The notes: a model not told the origin generated them from the sequence alone. A stretch of 64,000 bases of DNA from Linepithema humile (GCF_040581485.1 NC_090132.1:5901001-5965000), one strand, 5' to 3'. Shown: positions 13,517 through 28,101, numbered from the stretch's first letter. Program-made: numbers and translations.

Positions 13517-16500
13517 CGTTGCGCTTCTCTTTTTCTGTAATCTCTAAGCTAAAATTTGCGTTTAGTAAGCTCTTCGTTCTTTACAGTATCAGGAGGTTGT
13601 CTCATCCGCAACCACTCCTCTTCGGCTCTCTGATGTTCTCCTTTCCGTCTTGGAGTGGCGGACGCCGCCACCCTACCTCTCAAGTCTTATGGTCTCGAAA
13701 GCCCTATTTTCTCACAAACACCGAAAGCGCTTCCGCGGAAACAATCGGTCAACATGCGGAAGCAATTGGTCCCATTTGCAAGCGCAAATGATCCGAGAGT
13801 TCACTTTTTGAAACGCGGTACCGAGTACCGCGGATATTACATGAGGCGATAAAGAGATAGCACCGAGAGGAAAACGCTTGGGCGGCGTACAGGCGACGCG
13901 GAGGGTACTCGAAGGGTGATGAGAACAGCGAGAAGGGGATAGAGGCAGAAACGGAGGAGTCGAGGGAGGAGGAGGAGATGGAGGAGGAGAAACGACGAGA
14001 TGGCAGAGTTGTAAAGTCCTGCGCGTGACACCGGGTTATGTTATGTTCCCCGCGTTTGTGTTGGCGATCCCACGGATGGTGGCCTCGTGGACGCTGGTTT
14101 ATTCGTAGGTATACATGGTTAGGTGGCACGCGGTATTGCTCATACACTGCGTTTATGGCGCATAACCGGGGTGGCCGCTCGCACAGATTATTTTGGCTTG
14201 ATCAATTTGATAACTCTGTACAGTTACACACGCCTGCCTTCCCGATTACGCGTTCACGCGCACGCATACCCTTCTAGAAGGATTAATATTTATTAAATTT
14301 ATAGCCGTTACGCATCCTAAAAAACAATACTTTATGTTTTAATTTAAGAAACAAAACAACAGCCGATATATTATCGTTTTACGCATATTTTTACTTTATT
14401 CTGTTATACCTATCTTCATTTTTTCATTTAAAATTATATTTTTTGCCATAAATTTATTGCTATAGTAATCTATTTTGAAAAAGTTCTCACGTAAAATTTA
14501 TTCCGCTAAAAAGGATTATTTGTTTTTACACGTCGTAAAAAACTTGCTATGGCAGGTAGATACGTCAGGCTTGGGTCACAGCCCTCTCCTTCTACTTATA
14601 TACCTTTTTTTTTCAAATCCCTCGCATTTCGAACGGTTGTGCTAATTAACTCGTAATATTAGGAGAAACGTGTTTCGACACCGCTCGATCGTTGTCGATC
14701 GCTATCTATAACGCCGTTTGCATGCGCGCGTGTGTCAGGATCCATTCTCGCCTCGGGAGAAAGGTGGATGATTTTGATGCGACTGGCTGACACTGCCGCT
14801 CATGCGTAATTTTTGCGAACCTTCAATGAGTGTGCACGTTCAGAAAGACAGTAAAGTTAAGAGAACCAGCCCCGAATGAGCGACGCGTCGAATAATTATG
14901 CGCACTCCCTCGTTTCGGAAGGCCGTTCGGGCTTTTTTACGAGGGATAAAGTCAGCCCTACGAGGTCATAACTTAGGCACGAATACAGACTATCTGTTAC
15001 GACCTGATGGCTCTCAAGATGCAGTACCTTTAACCTCTCCGGGTGGATATTGGCATAAATTAGGTTAACCGCATGGTTTACTTCTTCCGGGAAGTTGCCA
15101 TAAGCGTAGACGTTTACTTTGTTACAGCTTTAATAACCTAGCGATATGATGAAAATATTGACCAAAATTAGATGTTTAATCGCTTAAATTGTTTTACTCG
15201 GCGCATTGTTTTTCGCGTATATTTTCTGGAAAATGAATTTTTCAGGCAACCGAAAGTTTAGACGTTCCTAGCTCAAAAACGATAGCGATCGAATAGATAA
15301 CGACAGTGAAAAAAAATAAACCACGTAACTTACGCGCAAATGGATGGCAAAGAAAAATGTTCGGACCATGTTTCATCTCGCGCACACGTTTATCGTCCGC
15401 GCACTGTAAAATTTACACCGTCTCACTTCCGAAACGAGTGGCCCGGCAGTCGCATAAACGTGCGCAACATTTTATTTTATAACCCGCAGTCCCTTGGCTC
15501 GAGGCCGGCAAATAGTAAAATATTAGTTATTGCTGATTTTGCGAGCGCCTAATAAAATCCTTCGTGAAATAAAATCGCGACTCAGCCGGCGAACCGAATC
15601 AATCCGGCATGGTTCACAGTTAATAAATTTTTCTTCCACATTTTTGAACATTGGCACAAAATTTGTCGTTTGCAATGCATGCGACATTATTTTCTGTGTA
15701 ATTTTATTGACCTCATATATATGAGTGATATAAAAGAGTGTAAGCGACTATAGAGAGTGATATCTGCTACGATTTTTATACGATTCCATTTACGTCCCAA
15801 ACTGACGTCATTCTAATAGAGCGTTTTACTCGCGCAAATTTAAGCCCGCGTTAAGTGTAGCATTAATCTAAGAATATTATGTGATTACGCTCGTACTTTC
15901 AAGTTACATTTTATTTAACATTAACTTGTCTAATTTAAAAGTAGAAGCAAAAAATTATTTGAATTACCGAGAAAACTGGATGATTTCAAGTAATCAGCTG
16001 ATTATATTCTCATCAACTAAAATCACTTAAGAAACGTTCTCTTATTAAAATCAAATAATTAGGTACCTTAAATATAATCGTAAATGCTGGTCACGTTTGC
16101 ATATTCTACCGCAATAATATTAGTAAGCATTATTAATTACGACTAGATCTAATTTGACCAATTAAATGTTTTGCTGATAATTGTGCCTGTTTCATACAAC
16201 AGCTTCAAGATGTTATTGCAATTTTTTGTGCGCGTCTTTGTATTACTTCGATCAGAATTGTAGATGGACATGTAAAAAAGCAGGGAGATACCAATATCGT
16301 ATTACGTTAATAAACTATTCTTATTCCCTAGAAAATATGTCACTGCCTAAGGGTAGGTGTTGCGAGTGCTCCGCGAAAATTTTCGAAAATACACGCATTT
16401 ATATCTCGAGCCATATTTTTTTGGCGCGTTTACGCCCGCTACGGACGGGGTGGCGCATATTTATTTTTCGAATCTATCGTTTTACCGTAGCACGAAAAAG

Positions 16501-17998
16501 CTCGTGGAACATTTTCGGTGCCGGCCTTTCAGTGCTCCGCCGCGACGACCTAGGGAAGCATTTCATTGCGTTCGATACGATGGTAAAAAACGCCCAGGGA
16601 TCGGACAGTAAAAAATGTAACTGGTAATTTAGTTAGCCGTTGCGAACTGGACGGCGCCCGGGTGTTGGTGGACAGTAATAGGGCGTATCTCGTATCTGTC
16701 CGGAGCTGACGGGTTTTTATGGGTTTGCGATGCGCGGATTCATCATTCGATATATTACAGCGAGCAGCCCACCACCTCCGATGTCACCGCGTTAACCTAA
16801 CGACCCTTCAAGGCAGAATTTTAGGATTCGTTCGGCCGCGAGCGTCGAGCCGTTTTGTCGGCAACGAGGAATTTTTTTCGAAAATGGCGTGCGTCGCTAA
16901 CGGCGCGCGAGTATCGCGTGCATCGCCCTCGGTTCTCTTCGTTACAATCATCCAAATTTGCGAGCGACGATTAATCCGTAACGCATACGTCTTCTCGCAA
17001 AAAATTCGCCCCATTTTAACAACTTTGAACCTTGTCGTTTGCTGAGTAAGCGACATTAATGACTCGAGATTATCGCGGAGATTACTAGAGAAAATTGCGC
17101 GTTGTTATATTCAAGAAATTATTGTTTTCAAAATAAAAGCGGAATATGTTTGATACATAGCCCTTGATGTTTCTTGAATATCAGTGCGCAGCAATGACGC
17201 CCGTTGAAATTCGAGGCGTCAAAGTAGTCACGCGTGACGCGCCAAAAATTTACAAAAATTGTCAGCGCCGTTCGGCTCTGTGCACGAAAAAATTTCAAGA
17301 CAAATTTCCACTAAATACTCGTCACTACTAGCTTCCAGTTTCCGGTGTGGAACAATTTTTCGCATATTGCGAACGGGGATAACGGTGCGACGTTCGCTAC
17401 CGTTTCTTGCGCTGCTACGTTTAGAATTCGCGACTAATGATCACTCCGACGTGGATACATTTTTTTTTCAACAAGTACGGTGCAACAGAAAAAAATATTT
17501 GATCATCCCCGAGCACCGGGAGTGCACTCGATATCCAATTCAGTTGATATTCAAGTGCTGCGCGTGTTTCCACATTTTGATTTCTGTGTAACAGAGTACC
17601 TACGTACGCCTATATTTATTGTCTGCAAAGACAACAAATATTTTTTTCGAAATCGCCCCGTTCGCATCCAGAAAAAATCTATCAACGACCATCACTTTTG
17701 CCCCCTCCCTTCTTCCTTCCCGCTCTTCTCTCCCGCATCGCCGCCTCTTCCGTCGAACGCCGTCGACATAATCGACGTGAATCGCATTGAAATTTTTTTT
17801 TCTGCAAACAGTTTCTATCGGGCGATCGCCCGGCTTCGGTTGGATAATTGTCGCTCTATCGGCGACAAGACACGTGGCAACGTACCGTGCCAAAGTTTTC
17901 TCGTGATGGTCTAGGGCAAAAAGGGCCGCGATTGTCACGAAGAGCCGCATGGAAATCCGATGCGCCGGAGCATCGACGATGCGATTCAGATGCAAGCG

Positions 17999-18019
17999 GG
18001 CAGGCAGGCAGGCAGGCAG
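17999..18019. repeat. GGCA tetranucleotide repeat
   Basis: Five consecutive GGCA units, just upstream of the compound CT/CA microsatellite. Confidence 0.9.
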
Positions 18020-18049
18020 TCGAGTAGGTAGGAGATCTGCTCTCCTGCT

Positions 18050-18089
18050 CCCTCTCTCTTTCTCTTTCTCTCTCTCTCACACACACACG

Positions 18090-18160
<71 letters not shown>

Positions 18161-18200
18161 CCTCTCTCTTCCTCGTTCTCTCTCTCTGTCTCTCCCCTCT
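18050..18200. repeat. Compound microsatellite CT / CA / CG / CA / CT
   Basis: A CT run is followed by CACACA, then CGCGCG, then an uninterrupted CA run to 18120, then about 40 bp of pure TC and imperfect CT repeats. Bases 18078-18120 alternate strictly between pyrimidine and purine. The arrangement yields the spurious Ser/Leu/Arg-rich ORFs seen on both strands. Confidence 0.95.
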
Positions 18201-21200
18201 CGGTCTTCCCGTCTCGCCACGCTCATCCCCGCCTGCGCCACTCTTATGTGCGCGTGTGCTTGGGCGCGCGCGAAAGTGTGCCAAAAACCCTTTTGTAGCG
18301 ATCGGAAGAATGGAGGCATTGTTTGCGCACTTGTGAATCGGCTCTAATGGCAAAAGTATGTGAAATGATTGTGAATCGAGATTACATACGCGAAAACAAC
18401 GTCGGCCATCCTCCGCGTGCCTCATACCGCATGTACGTCTCCGCCGAGTGCGTGGGGGTGTATGCGTCATACATAAGTGTGTATGTGTGTATGCGGGCGC
18501 GATGCTTTCACGCACGTGTGTGGAAAAAAAGCGGTCCGGCGCGCGGGCGGGTGGGCGCGGGCGGGAGGAGATATTTTTTTACGCGCAACGAGAGAGTGCA
18601 GGGAGAGACATGCATTCGACTGGCCGAGGGTAGTAGGGTCGGCGGCGGGAGAGCAGGGGGCGAGGATGAGAGGTGAGGGCGGCTCAGCGGGCGCGGAGGA
18701 GGTGGCAGAGGGTGGCGCGGGTGGTCCACCCTTTACCGTCGATTTTTCGGGGCTTTTTTTTACGGGCGACGGCCCTCGCTTGCCTGGATGAACGAACACG
18801 GGGAGGAACATCAATAATCTACAATCAAACTGCAGATAAAGCTACGATCGCCCTTTTGTGAATGTTTCAATAAGAATCGACGTGACGGACAACTTCCTGC
18901 CGATGGGCGCACTCTTATACGCTACGCGTCACCTTACACAGAACGATTCTGTCACTCTGATAAGCGGCTCTCCAAAATTAATGGAAACAAATCGCGAATG
19001 CGAAAGTACGTACATGCGGTACGTAGGCGCGCTTGTAACGCCAACGATATTTATTACGACGCGTTACGTAATTACGCCATAAATACGCGTTCATTTAAAA
19101 GCGCGAAAAATTGTTCATTACGCGATGCGCGTTACTGTTGACGCAATAAAAATTACATTACTTGTGCATCGTACATTTGCCCAGACGCACTTACTCGCGG
19201 CTCACTCGTTTACGAGGCACCGAGTTTTTTTTTTTGCACATCACGCTCGCGTTACACCGGTTCCGTTCGTTCACACGGAAGTCGACCGCCTAAATTGCGA
19301 GTTTCGTGATAATTATGCGTCGCGCGGCAATCCCGGTGCGACGCGCGCGAATAAATTCCAACTGAAGGGCAGGTGAGCGCGATCGCCGCGCCGGTTCGTT
19401 TGCCGTCCGAGTCGATCGAAAATAATGCAACACGATAATTGGCAGCGAGCAATCGATATTCGATTCGTAAGCACGGTCAATAAGATTCTCGGTGTTCTTC
19501 TCATTACACGCAGCGTTCACCGCGCGGCCGCCTCTTCATAGCATGTACGGCGTGGCGAATCTGTTCGGCGGCATATTGGCACGTTAATGTCGCTGCCTTT
19601 TATTATAAATGTATGCTTATTCAAGGACGATCATATTTGCAAGGAAAGACTTGATGGAAACGAGAGCCGCACGTGCTTCACAGATCATGCTTTTTTGCAA
19701 GGAAATCAAAAAGATTAGTAAAAGTCGCATAAAATTTTTTTAATTTTGACCTAGTATTATAATAAACAGTTGTCTATTCAGACTATTATTCTTCGACAAT
19801 AAAACATGTTGGTACATTGTTTTAATTCTCGTAAACATTCTATGTTTCTAAAAAATCTGAATAATTGTACAAATTCAATTACGATGGTATTCTCAAAATT
19901 TCTCTTTGTGATACCTAGTTGGCAAACTGCAAAATCACAATCGCGCCTCTACACTGTGTCGCTTAAAAAAAGTCTATACTTTTAACGCATGTAAATAAAA
20001 AAAATATATATACGAAAATATATACACTTGACAATGTATAATCAATTCAATACGGTGGAGAACGACAGATGACAGATAAAAGATTGACTGACGCGAAGAA
20101 TATAGCAAGAACATTCGGGTTACGTATCATCACTGTCCTTTTAGTTATACGACTATGCGACTATAAAATCATGCAACAAAGTACCATAGTGATCTCTCGC
20201 TCAGAAGCAGCTCGCAAAACACGCACGATGGCACGCGGCGAGAAAGCGACGAAGAGGTGGGGCCCGGCTGCGCGCTGCGACGTTAAGTGCAAGGATATCA
20301 CTACTAAAATCAGCCGTAAAGTAGATATACCGTCCCTGACTGTGGCGCTACAAACTAAATTTACATTTCGATATACGGCTCGATAAAAATGTCACATTTC
20401 CTACTGGTTCGTAACCAAACTGTCGCCCCGGCAGAGGTTGCAGAAGGGAACGAACGAGCTCGGAATTTCCGCTGTGCAACATTAATCTTGAAGATATTTT
20501 ACAATGCGCTTTAATTCTCATAATAAATCTGCGTTAGGTTTATGTCAAAAGCAGAGAATTCGCTCTTAACAAATTATACTCTGAATTTCTGTCGCTTAAA
20601 ATTATCGTATTTTAACATACATATTTTTCTCCTCATAAATCGCGCGTGATAAGTAGTAAAAAAATGCGATGAAACAAGATAAAAAATTATCTTGTACCAT
20701 ATCAACGCTAATGACTTAGCGAATCAGTTATATCGCGTTATTTCTTAATAGCGATTATGCCGTTCAACGACACGCATTTGGATTAAAAAAGAGTCCGGCT
20801 GTAAAGACGATAGTCTCCCATTTTCTCTGTGTTCTCCACAGTGCGAATCGGAATTTGCACAGCGTCGGCTCCGCAATCTTGAAAGTTTCAGATCCTTTTA
20901 CCTTCTCCGTCTCACCCTCGTTCCCCGTTCATTCGAGTCCGTTTTGCCGCCCTTCGAGGCTGGGCTCTTCGCAAATAATGTATAGGAATTGCGAGGCTCA
21001 TCTACATAAGTAATACCGCGTTAAGGAAAGCACCAAAGGCGCCGGGGGTAAAAGGTGGAAGAGGTTTGAGGGAATGAGGGGGATGGTGAGAACGGTACGT
21101 ACGGCTGAAACGAAGAAGTAGAGGAGGAAGAAAGAGGAGGACGGGCACGAGAGAGCGGGCAAAGGGTTTCTCGCATTAATTGTGCCGAGAAGAGATAAGG

Positions 21201-24200
21201 AACACAATGTTTGTTAACTTCCACGAGATGTATAAGACGACTAAAGCGATCCGCTTTGTGGCGGCTCGTTTTCCCCCGGCGGGGAGAAACAAAGGATGGA
21301 TTAACGGCCGATCGATAATTATTATGCGAATTTGTTGCACGCGTCTCATTGAACAGCTTGGGCACATTAACCATTCTACGAACTTGTCTCGAGAAGGATA
21401 GCATCAGAATTATAAAAAGAATAAAGATAAAGAAACTAATTTTTTTTAATAATTTCTTGTTAAAAATAAGAAACTGGTTTCGCTTGGTAGCAAAATACAT
21501 TAATTATTTGTATAAAAGAAAAACACATCTATTTAAGATTTATAGGATTGTTTCAACATCATGCAAATCATTGTATAATGCTCCAACATTTTTTAGCAAT
21601 TATAAAAAGGAATAATTACGCTCACTATCCGTCGAAGCACGATTCTGCCGTAAAATCGCGTGAAATTGGCCAAGCCGCGACAAAGGAACTCATTGTAAAA
21701 TCGTCAATCATCCTGTGAATCATCGCTCTCCTTCTACTGTCACGCCGTTAACCGGGCGATGACGATGCCGCGCGTCAAGGGGTTGGGATGGAAGGTGGTC
21801 CAACGTGAAGCCGCGGGGGTTATGGGGGTTTACGAGAGAAGCTGCCAAGAGGCGAGGAGAGGAGAAAAGATAGAGAAGGAGAACCGGTACCCCCTATTTA
21901 TATTCCGGCTAACCCTCCTCATCAACGGCGTTCATCTTTCCTATTAAAGTAGTAATTTAGCAGGAAATTAAGCCACGCACTCGCTTCTCGCGGCATGGCA
22001 CTTGCTCCACTCTCTGTGGCATCCGTCTCTTTCTCTCCCTATCCTCTGTCTCTGTTCTTCTATCATCGATTCTCCTCCATCTGCCTTCTCTATCTCTCCT
22101 ACACGACGCTCTCTTCGTCTTACTTGACAGAGGCCTCTTCTCTTCTGTCTTCTCTTTTTGTCAGCCCTTTAGTCATATTTTCTCTCTTTCTTTCACGGTC
22201 TCGCCACTTTATAGAAGGTCTATATATCTCTTTCTCGCTCCTTCATATGCTTTTCTTTGTCTTGCGTTCTATTTCAGCACGTTCCCGACGCGGAAGGAAG
22301 AAGGAGTATCTCATTGTCCCGTGCTTTTTGTCTCATAAATTAACACTCTTCTCATTAGTCGTTAATATTTGACAACCGAAGAGTTATGGTTTCGACATAA
22401 ATAGTAAAACACGACTAAGTATGCGAACTTGCGGAAGGGTTCGCTTATGATTAGACGCGCTACGCATTATTATTCTGCACTAACTCTGATAGATAATTAT
22501 AGCCTGTGAATTCTATGATGGGAATGTTTCGCCGTCGATCTTATTTCTCGATGACAGACTGGCGGATATTCTTTGAAACAAAGTAAGCAATCAAGAACTT
22601 AATAGAATATTATACAAAACTTTTGTAAGATTTTTTTTTTTAACAATAGACAAATCTTAAGAAGAGAGAAACTTCTTTCTTCCAAATATTATATACTTTT
22701 CATGGATCCAAATGTAAACCATCTAATTTTATGTCATTTAAAACAAATGTTATACAAAAAAAAGATAGATTATCTTACATTAAAAACTTTTCGGAAAAAA
22801 TTTTTTATTGTACGTGAAAAAAATTGAAATTGTTGGTAGATTGATCGTTCATAAATTAATTATGAATTAAAAGAATATCGCGGCGTCATTATTTGCGATG
22901 AACGAAAGAATAAGCGGCGGGCCAGTTCGCGACCGTCGGCAAAGAATATTTTAATTGCCGCTCGACTCGTGAATTTCGTGCTCATATTCGGCGTTCGACT
23001 GATTTAAGCCGTACAGCCGAGGGGTTGCTAGCATTCAGTGAGACAAAGAACAAAAGCGCGAGTAGGGGTAGCCGATGGTTTGGGAACTCGGATGGATGCA
23101 CAGGGTGGGTTGATCCTCGTATGAAGGGCTGTCAAAAACCTAATGAGAGGTGTGACTGCACATGTTCGCAAGCCTTTCTTGCGATTACTCAGATTTTTGA
23201 ATGAAATTAAAATTCAAAGATGTGATTCACTGTGCGCGCAAATGGCAAAAGAGATGGTCGATATCAAAGTGCTTTTTCAAGCGTAAAAAAAGTTTATATA
23301 GGAAAAGGTATCTATATAATTTCTTGCGCACAAAGAAGTGTGCCAAATCAATAATAAGCGATTCAAAAAAAAAAAAAGAGAATGGAAAAAAGTTTAACAT
23401 TTTTACAAGTTTATTTTATATAACTATGATAATAAATAGTACGTAAATTTCGTATTAGTTCAAAACATAAATAATTTGACAATTTATTGACGACGCGTCT
23501 GAAGATGTGCCAATATTCTTTTCATAACTTGAACGATTAGACGGTCAATATATATTAAAAGAATTAAATAAAGCAGACATATACACAATTTATATTTTTT
23601 TTTGCGTATATAGCCGTTTTTATTGAAAGTCTGCATCCACTTGAATAAGATTCGGTTCAGTGGAATTCTACACATACCACGGATTTGTTTTATATTAATA
23701 CACAATATCAGGATTTGGTGTGCTGAACATTCATTCTTAGCTATCAGTCGATAAAATAAATTGTCATAGACTATACGTATTTTGAATTATATTCTGCCAG
23801 AATAGACGAACAATATATCTGCTCTTTTTATATTTTTATACGTGAAACAAAACTTGTGAGCTATTGGCGAATTTTTCAAATCGTGTGTCACCGTTATTAC
23901 AAATGTTAGACACTTATATAAATTCTTAATTTCATATCTACATTTTTTATATTATATTCCATCCTTTTTATTTTATAATTTTTTAATGACACGATAAATG
24001 AAAAACTTTTATAGTCTTTTTACGTTCACTTTTATATTCTTGTATATCTCGCAAAACAATGCATGATTCTTATAAACTAACAATAAGTTACGCTATGCAT
24101 AAATGTAACACCTGTCCGCTCTTTTTCTGTCAAGTACAGGAAGCGTTTCGCGAAAGGTATCATGAACGCATTGTCGCGTTGCTCGACTCGTTCGGCAAAG

Positions 24201-24494
24201 CCACGGAAAGTTTCACACGGCAGTCAGTCATAGTCGAGCGAGCATGCTCTTTGCGAATCGCCAGTCTCTCGCTGTCGGATTCACGAATTCGCGGCACCCA
24301 TTTTAAATCACAGCACGCCACGCGCGCTGTGGGGTGTAGACAGACGGGTAGAGAGACAGAGACGAAAGAGCGAAGGAAGCGGGGTGGGCAGAGGGGTCTC
24401 CCCATAAAACAATGCTCCCACATCTGTCAGCCTCTTCTACTTCCTCTCCCTTGGTAGCCGCCCCTTCAAGCCCCTAATTATACCACCCCCTTAC

Positions 24495-24632
24495 TCCCGA
24501 ACCGCCATCGCGTACAACTGTATTATGCGTCCGGACCACTTGGGCACGCACGGGGCGAAGGGGAGATGCCCTTGTAAAACAACGGTCAAGACGCGAGCAT
24601 AAACTTTTTTCCGTGACATCTGCAACCCCCGG
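24495..24632 (-). CDS. Possible internal exon (138 bp) behind a very strong acceptor
   Basis: On the minus strand a long pyrimidine tract ends TTCTGCCCCTTCAG (AG at 24633-24634), one of the best acceptors in the window. The 138 bp to a GGGA|GTAAGG donor (GT at 24493-24494) are open in two frames. Frame one (phase 0-0) starts PGVADVTEKSLCSRLD and ends VVRDGGSG. Frame two contains a Met and reads MSRKKVYARVLTVVLQ then RIIQLYAMAV. Dual openness means at most one is real, and the pyrimidine run could simply belong to the many one-sided tracts in this DNA. The protein is not recognised in either frame. Confidence 0.2.
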
Positions 24633-27600
24633 CTGAAGGGGCAGAAAAAGGAGAAAGGGTCGGCGAGCAAAGTCGAGATGTTCTCGAGACACCGCCGACG
24701 CTTAACGAGATTCTACCGAAAATTGGAAATATACCGACTAATATGGATGCATATTTTTTTTCAACACACGGCATCGTACTCTCGTATCGATTTCATATTT
24801 TTATATTTTTTAATACAGCGCTGTTGCCAACAATTTCTGCCGTCGCCGCTGGTTAAAGAGCCATCGATGTGAAAAATGAATTTTACTAAATAATTTGTCG
24901 AATGTGTGTTTAATTAATTCGCTATTTACGACGGTAAAAGGTACAAAATGATAGGACAATTTGTTCATTATATCGCGTCATATTCGATACATTCGATACA
25001 TTCTCTGCGTGAGAACATTTGAGAGGAGGTTTGTGGATACATGGATGTATGAGTATGATGATTACGCCGGCGTAATATTGCGAATTCATCGTTTGTAGTA
25101 GACTCCTATCGAACAAGATGGAGAGGCTTAGGCGCGGAATTACAAATCGATCGAATCGAAGGGGTTCCTCGAGCACTGAAGTACGCACAGAAATTAACAT
25201 CGTGTTTTTAATGCTGGGGATAATTGTAAGGGTGGAATTATACGAGGGCTGCGCCGGCAGGATACCCTCCGTTGTCACAGCGGCTCTCACCCTAACTTCG
25301 CAACGATGACGAATGAGATTTCGTGATGAACGAAACAAATGCTGATGTTGAAGAGAATTATAATTTGCATTTTAAACATATTCGGCCGCTCGCTCTCGAG
25401 CCCCTTGATTATTCTCACGAAACTCTAATTATCTCCGAATTTAACTTTGAATTATAAAACTAAACATTCAGTTTACACGAATTTTTAGAGATGCGATTGC
25501 CAACGTTTCATTCGAAATAAATAAGTTGAATATACTTTCACTTTGTAAGCTCTATTCGAAAGATCAGCATCTTCGTTGATACGAAGCACCACTGGTGCGT
25601 TCTAAGGTGACTCACGACCACTCAACGGTTCAACTGCGCGTGAACCCTCGATTCGACAACTCAGCCGTGCTCGTTACGTGCACCGCGAAAATCAGTTCCA
25701 GCATCGTAAACTGGGTCTATGAATAAATCGATGCCGCTTGATATGATTAATTTGGCGGCGAACTTGTGATATTCAAGAGAAAGTAAGTAATGTATAATAA
25801 CTTTACTGCTGTACGATATCAATGCATATATCTGTTAAAAAGTAATTCATATAATATAGTTACGTAAGAAAACATAAATAGCAAAAGCAAAATGTATTTC
25901 AAGTTGGCAATTTTATAGTTTTATACTTATTTATCAAATTATCTGTCAACAAGAATAATACATTTTATTTTTATAAAAATTATTAAAATACGAAACTAAT
26001 GTAGTATTCGAGGTATAACCGATGCTCATTTATACGCGTCGATTCATTTATGGTTCGTTAAATATCACACGCAAAATCTACAATTGATCCGCGTGAGCTT
26101 GGCTACCATTTTAACCAGCCGAAAATCAAACTGCGAAAAACACCGTGGTGTACGCGACTAAATTCGTAATAATGACAAACGGTGTCTAAAGTGTTCGGAG
26201 TATGTTTGCATGTACGGGAAACTGCTGCAGTCGATGTAAGCCGCGCCGTACTCGTACATTCGTTAGGTTGCGGGTTTCAGATTAAGGGGTATGGCCGTAG
26301 AGGGGTAACGGACAAGAGAGGGGGAGGTAGTAAATGTAAAAATATTGCTGAATCGGTGCAGATAACGGTTTCATATGGGGGCTCTCCCTTTCTCTCTCTC
26401 CCGCTCTGTCTCTCACTTCCTCTCGCCGTTTCCCTCCTCACCACTCCCTTGCACGCGGCCCTCACTGATACGGTGCGGGACTTGCTTTGAAAAAAATGTA
26501 TCTCGACTCCGGGCGTAGTGATACGAAAACGTTTTGCATTTCAGCGAGCACGATGGCGAGCGCTGCTCGTTTCGCTGGTAACGAATCAAACGAATAACTT
26601 TCGACGCGCGAATCGTCCCGCGAAATTACCGCGACTTCGCGGAAAACATCCGTATACAATATGATACGCTGAACGAATTTCCTTCGCGGAAAATCGCGCA
26701 GCATTTGCGAGAGGCGCTGTTCATTATTTAAAGTGTGTTCGATATTTTTAACGCGCGTTGTCAGTGAACAGACATGAGCCCGTTTTTATTTCTTTCTTCC
26801 CTCACGGCAAAATTTATTTACACTCTGCACGCCAGTTTTAATTTCTAATAACGAAATCACATAATGGTCGGGAAACTCCAACGGTTTATGAACAGTGAAA
26901 TAAAATTTAGGAATTCGATTAACTATTACGTTTCAGAACAAAATTCCATTTAAAACAATAGAAACACGAAATGTGTTATGTTACGATAATATTATTATTA
27001 TCAATGGCAAATGAGATAAAAAATAATCTATAGGTTCACATCAACGTGAAACGAGCCACGTAATACGGTACTTAAGCTTAAGACGTTCTCAATCGTGGAA
27101 AATTTCCTTTAAACTCATCGTCGTGTTTTTGTTTTGTGTTCGCAAAGAAACCCTATCTCTGCCAAATATAGCGCGGCATCAAAGGGGATAGTTTAATATT
27201 CATTTTTCTCAAGCGTCGGCGATAACGCCCGATACCAGAGGAATCGGTCCAATAATAAGACCTTATGAATAATAAACTTCTCGACGGGTCACGCTTCCAC
27301 GCCGCGCTCGCCGGTGCAATTCGCGATTATTTTGTAGCGGCGCACAAATTAAACTTCCGGCCATTAAAGGATTGATCCAGCTTGGAATGGAATGTAATAT
27401 CACGGAAGGTGAGCGCCGCCGAGCGGCGGCGAGCGGGACGGGTCGGGGGCATCGGTGCGGGATCTTAATTATAATTCTTGGCCGCGAAGTTCCGGCGAAA
27501 GCCTCGCAAATGAGGCCGGCGCCCCGTCTGACACAACGATATCGTGCCCACCGCGAAAAACCTGCCGACTGACACCGAGCGCGGGTGTCGGTGGCGTTAC

Positions 27601-28040
27601 GAGGGGCGAAGGAGGGCGCGAGAGAAGCCAGGGGTGTCGAGAGGGATAAGAGGGTGCGAGACAGAGATAGTTCGTAACGTACCGGTTGGAGGGGTGGCAC
27701 AGGGCGCGTAGGGTACGTAAAGGTATGCGGCTAAAGCGCACCCCATTGCTATTCAAAACGTAAAAACCATTTAAAAATGTAATACCCGGCAGCCGAGTAA
27801 AAAAAAGTGCGCGCGTGATCCAACGTGTGACTTTGTAAGTAAAATATACTGCCCGCCCGGGGAAGCCTCGGTCAAATAATCGTGATTTATCGGGGTAAGG
27901 AATTTTCGTCCAACGAAAAAAATGCTTTTTCAAAGCGGCCGCGCCCCCACGGGCTGTCGAAGGACGCGTTTCTAGGCTGTCGCACAGGCCTGCGTAAATA
28001 TTAGGCTGTGCCATCGGCAAGTGCGAATTCGTTCGTCAAC

Positions 28041-28042
<2 letters not shown>

Positions 28043-28096
<54 letters not shown>
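28043..28096. repeat. (GA)27 microsatellite
   Basis: 54 bp of uninterrupted GA. It is the longest pure dinucleotide run in the window. GAGA-factor (Trl) binds such repeats in insects, but there is no independent evidence for that here. Confidence 0.97.

Positions 28097-28101
<5 letters not shown>

Larger units (their letters stand above)
13517..24494. other. Noncoding; mixed sequence with microsatellites
   Basis: A strong acceptor at about 13585 is followed by two overlapping open frames, but no donor was found. A perfect TGACGTCA is at 15803-15810. A 12-bp inverted repeat (ATATTCAAGAAA) occupies 17107-17118 and 17169-17180. 17700-17760 and 22000-22280 are pyrimidine-rich; 21040-21160 is purine-rich. 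Confidence 0.5.

Noticed and set aside
13492..13810. Two open frames after a good acceptor near 13585
   Set aside because: No donor or stop context for a last exon, the frames conflict, and part overlaps the hairpin arm.
16181..16627. 148-codon plus-strand ORF, Cys- and Tyr-rich
   Set aside because: No domain, no splice or promoter support, and no codon-position bias that I could see.
17856..18515. 219-codon minus-strand ORF
   Set aside because: Arg-Glu repeats read from the CT microsatellite. Not a gene.
24922..25338. 138-codon minus-strand ORF
   Set aside because: No recognisable domain. An upstream AG and a GTGAGA inside it do not form a convincing gene.
26539..26583. Strong acceptor followed by ATG and MASAARFA
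   Set aside because: Frame stops after 14 codons and the possible donor GTAACG is weak.
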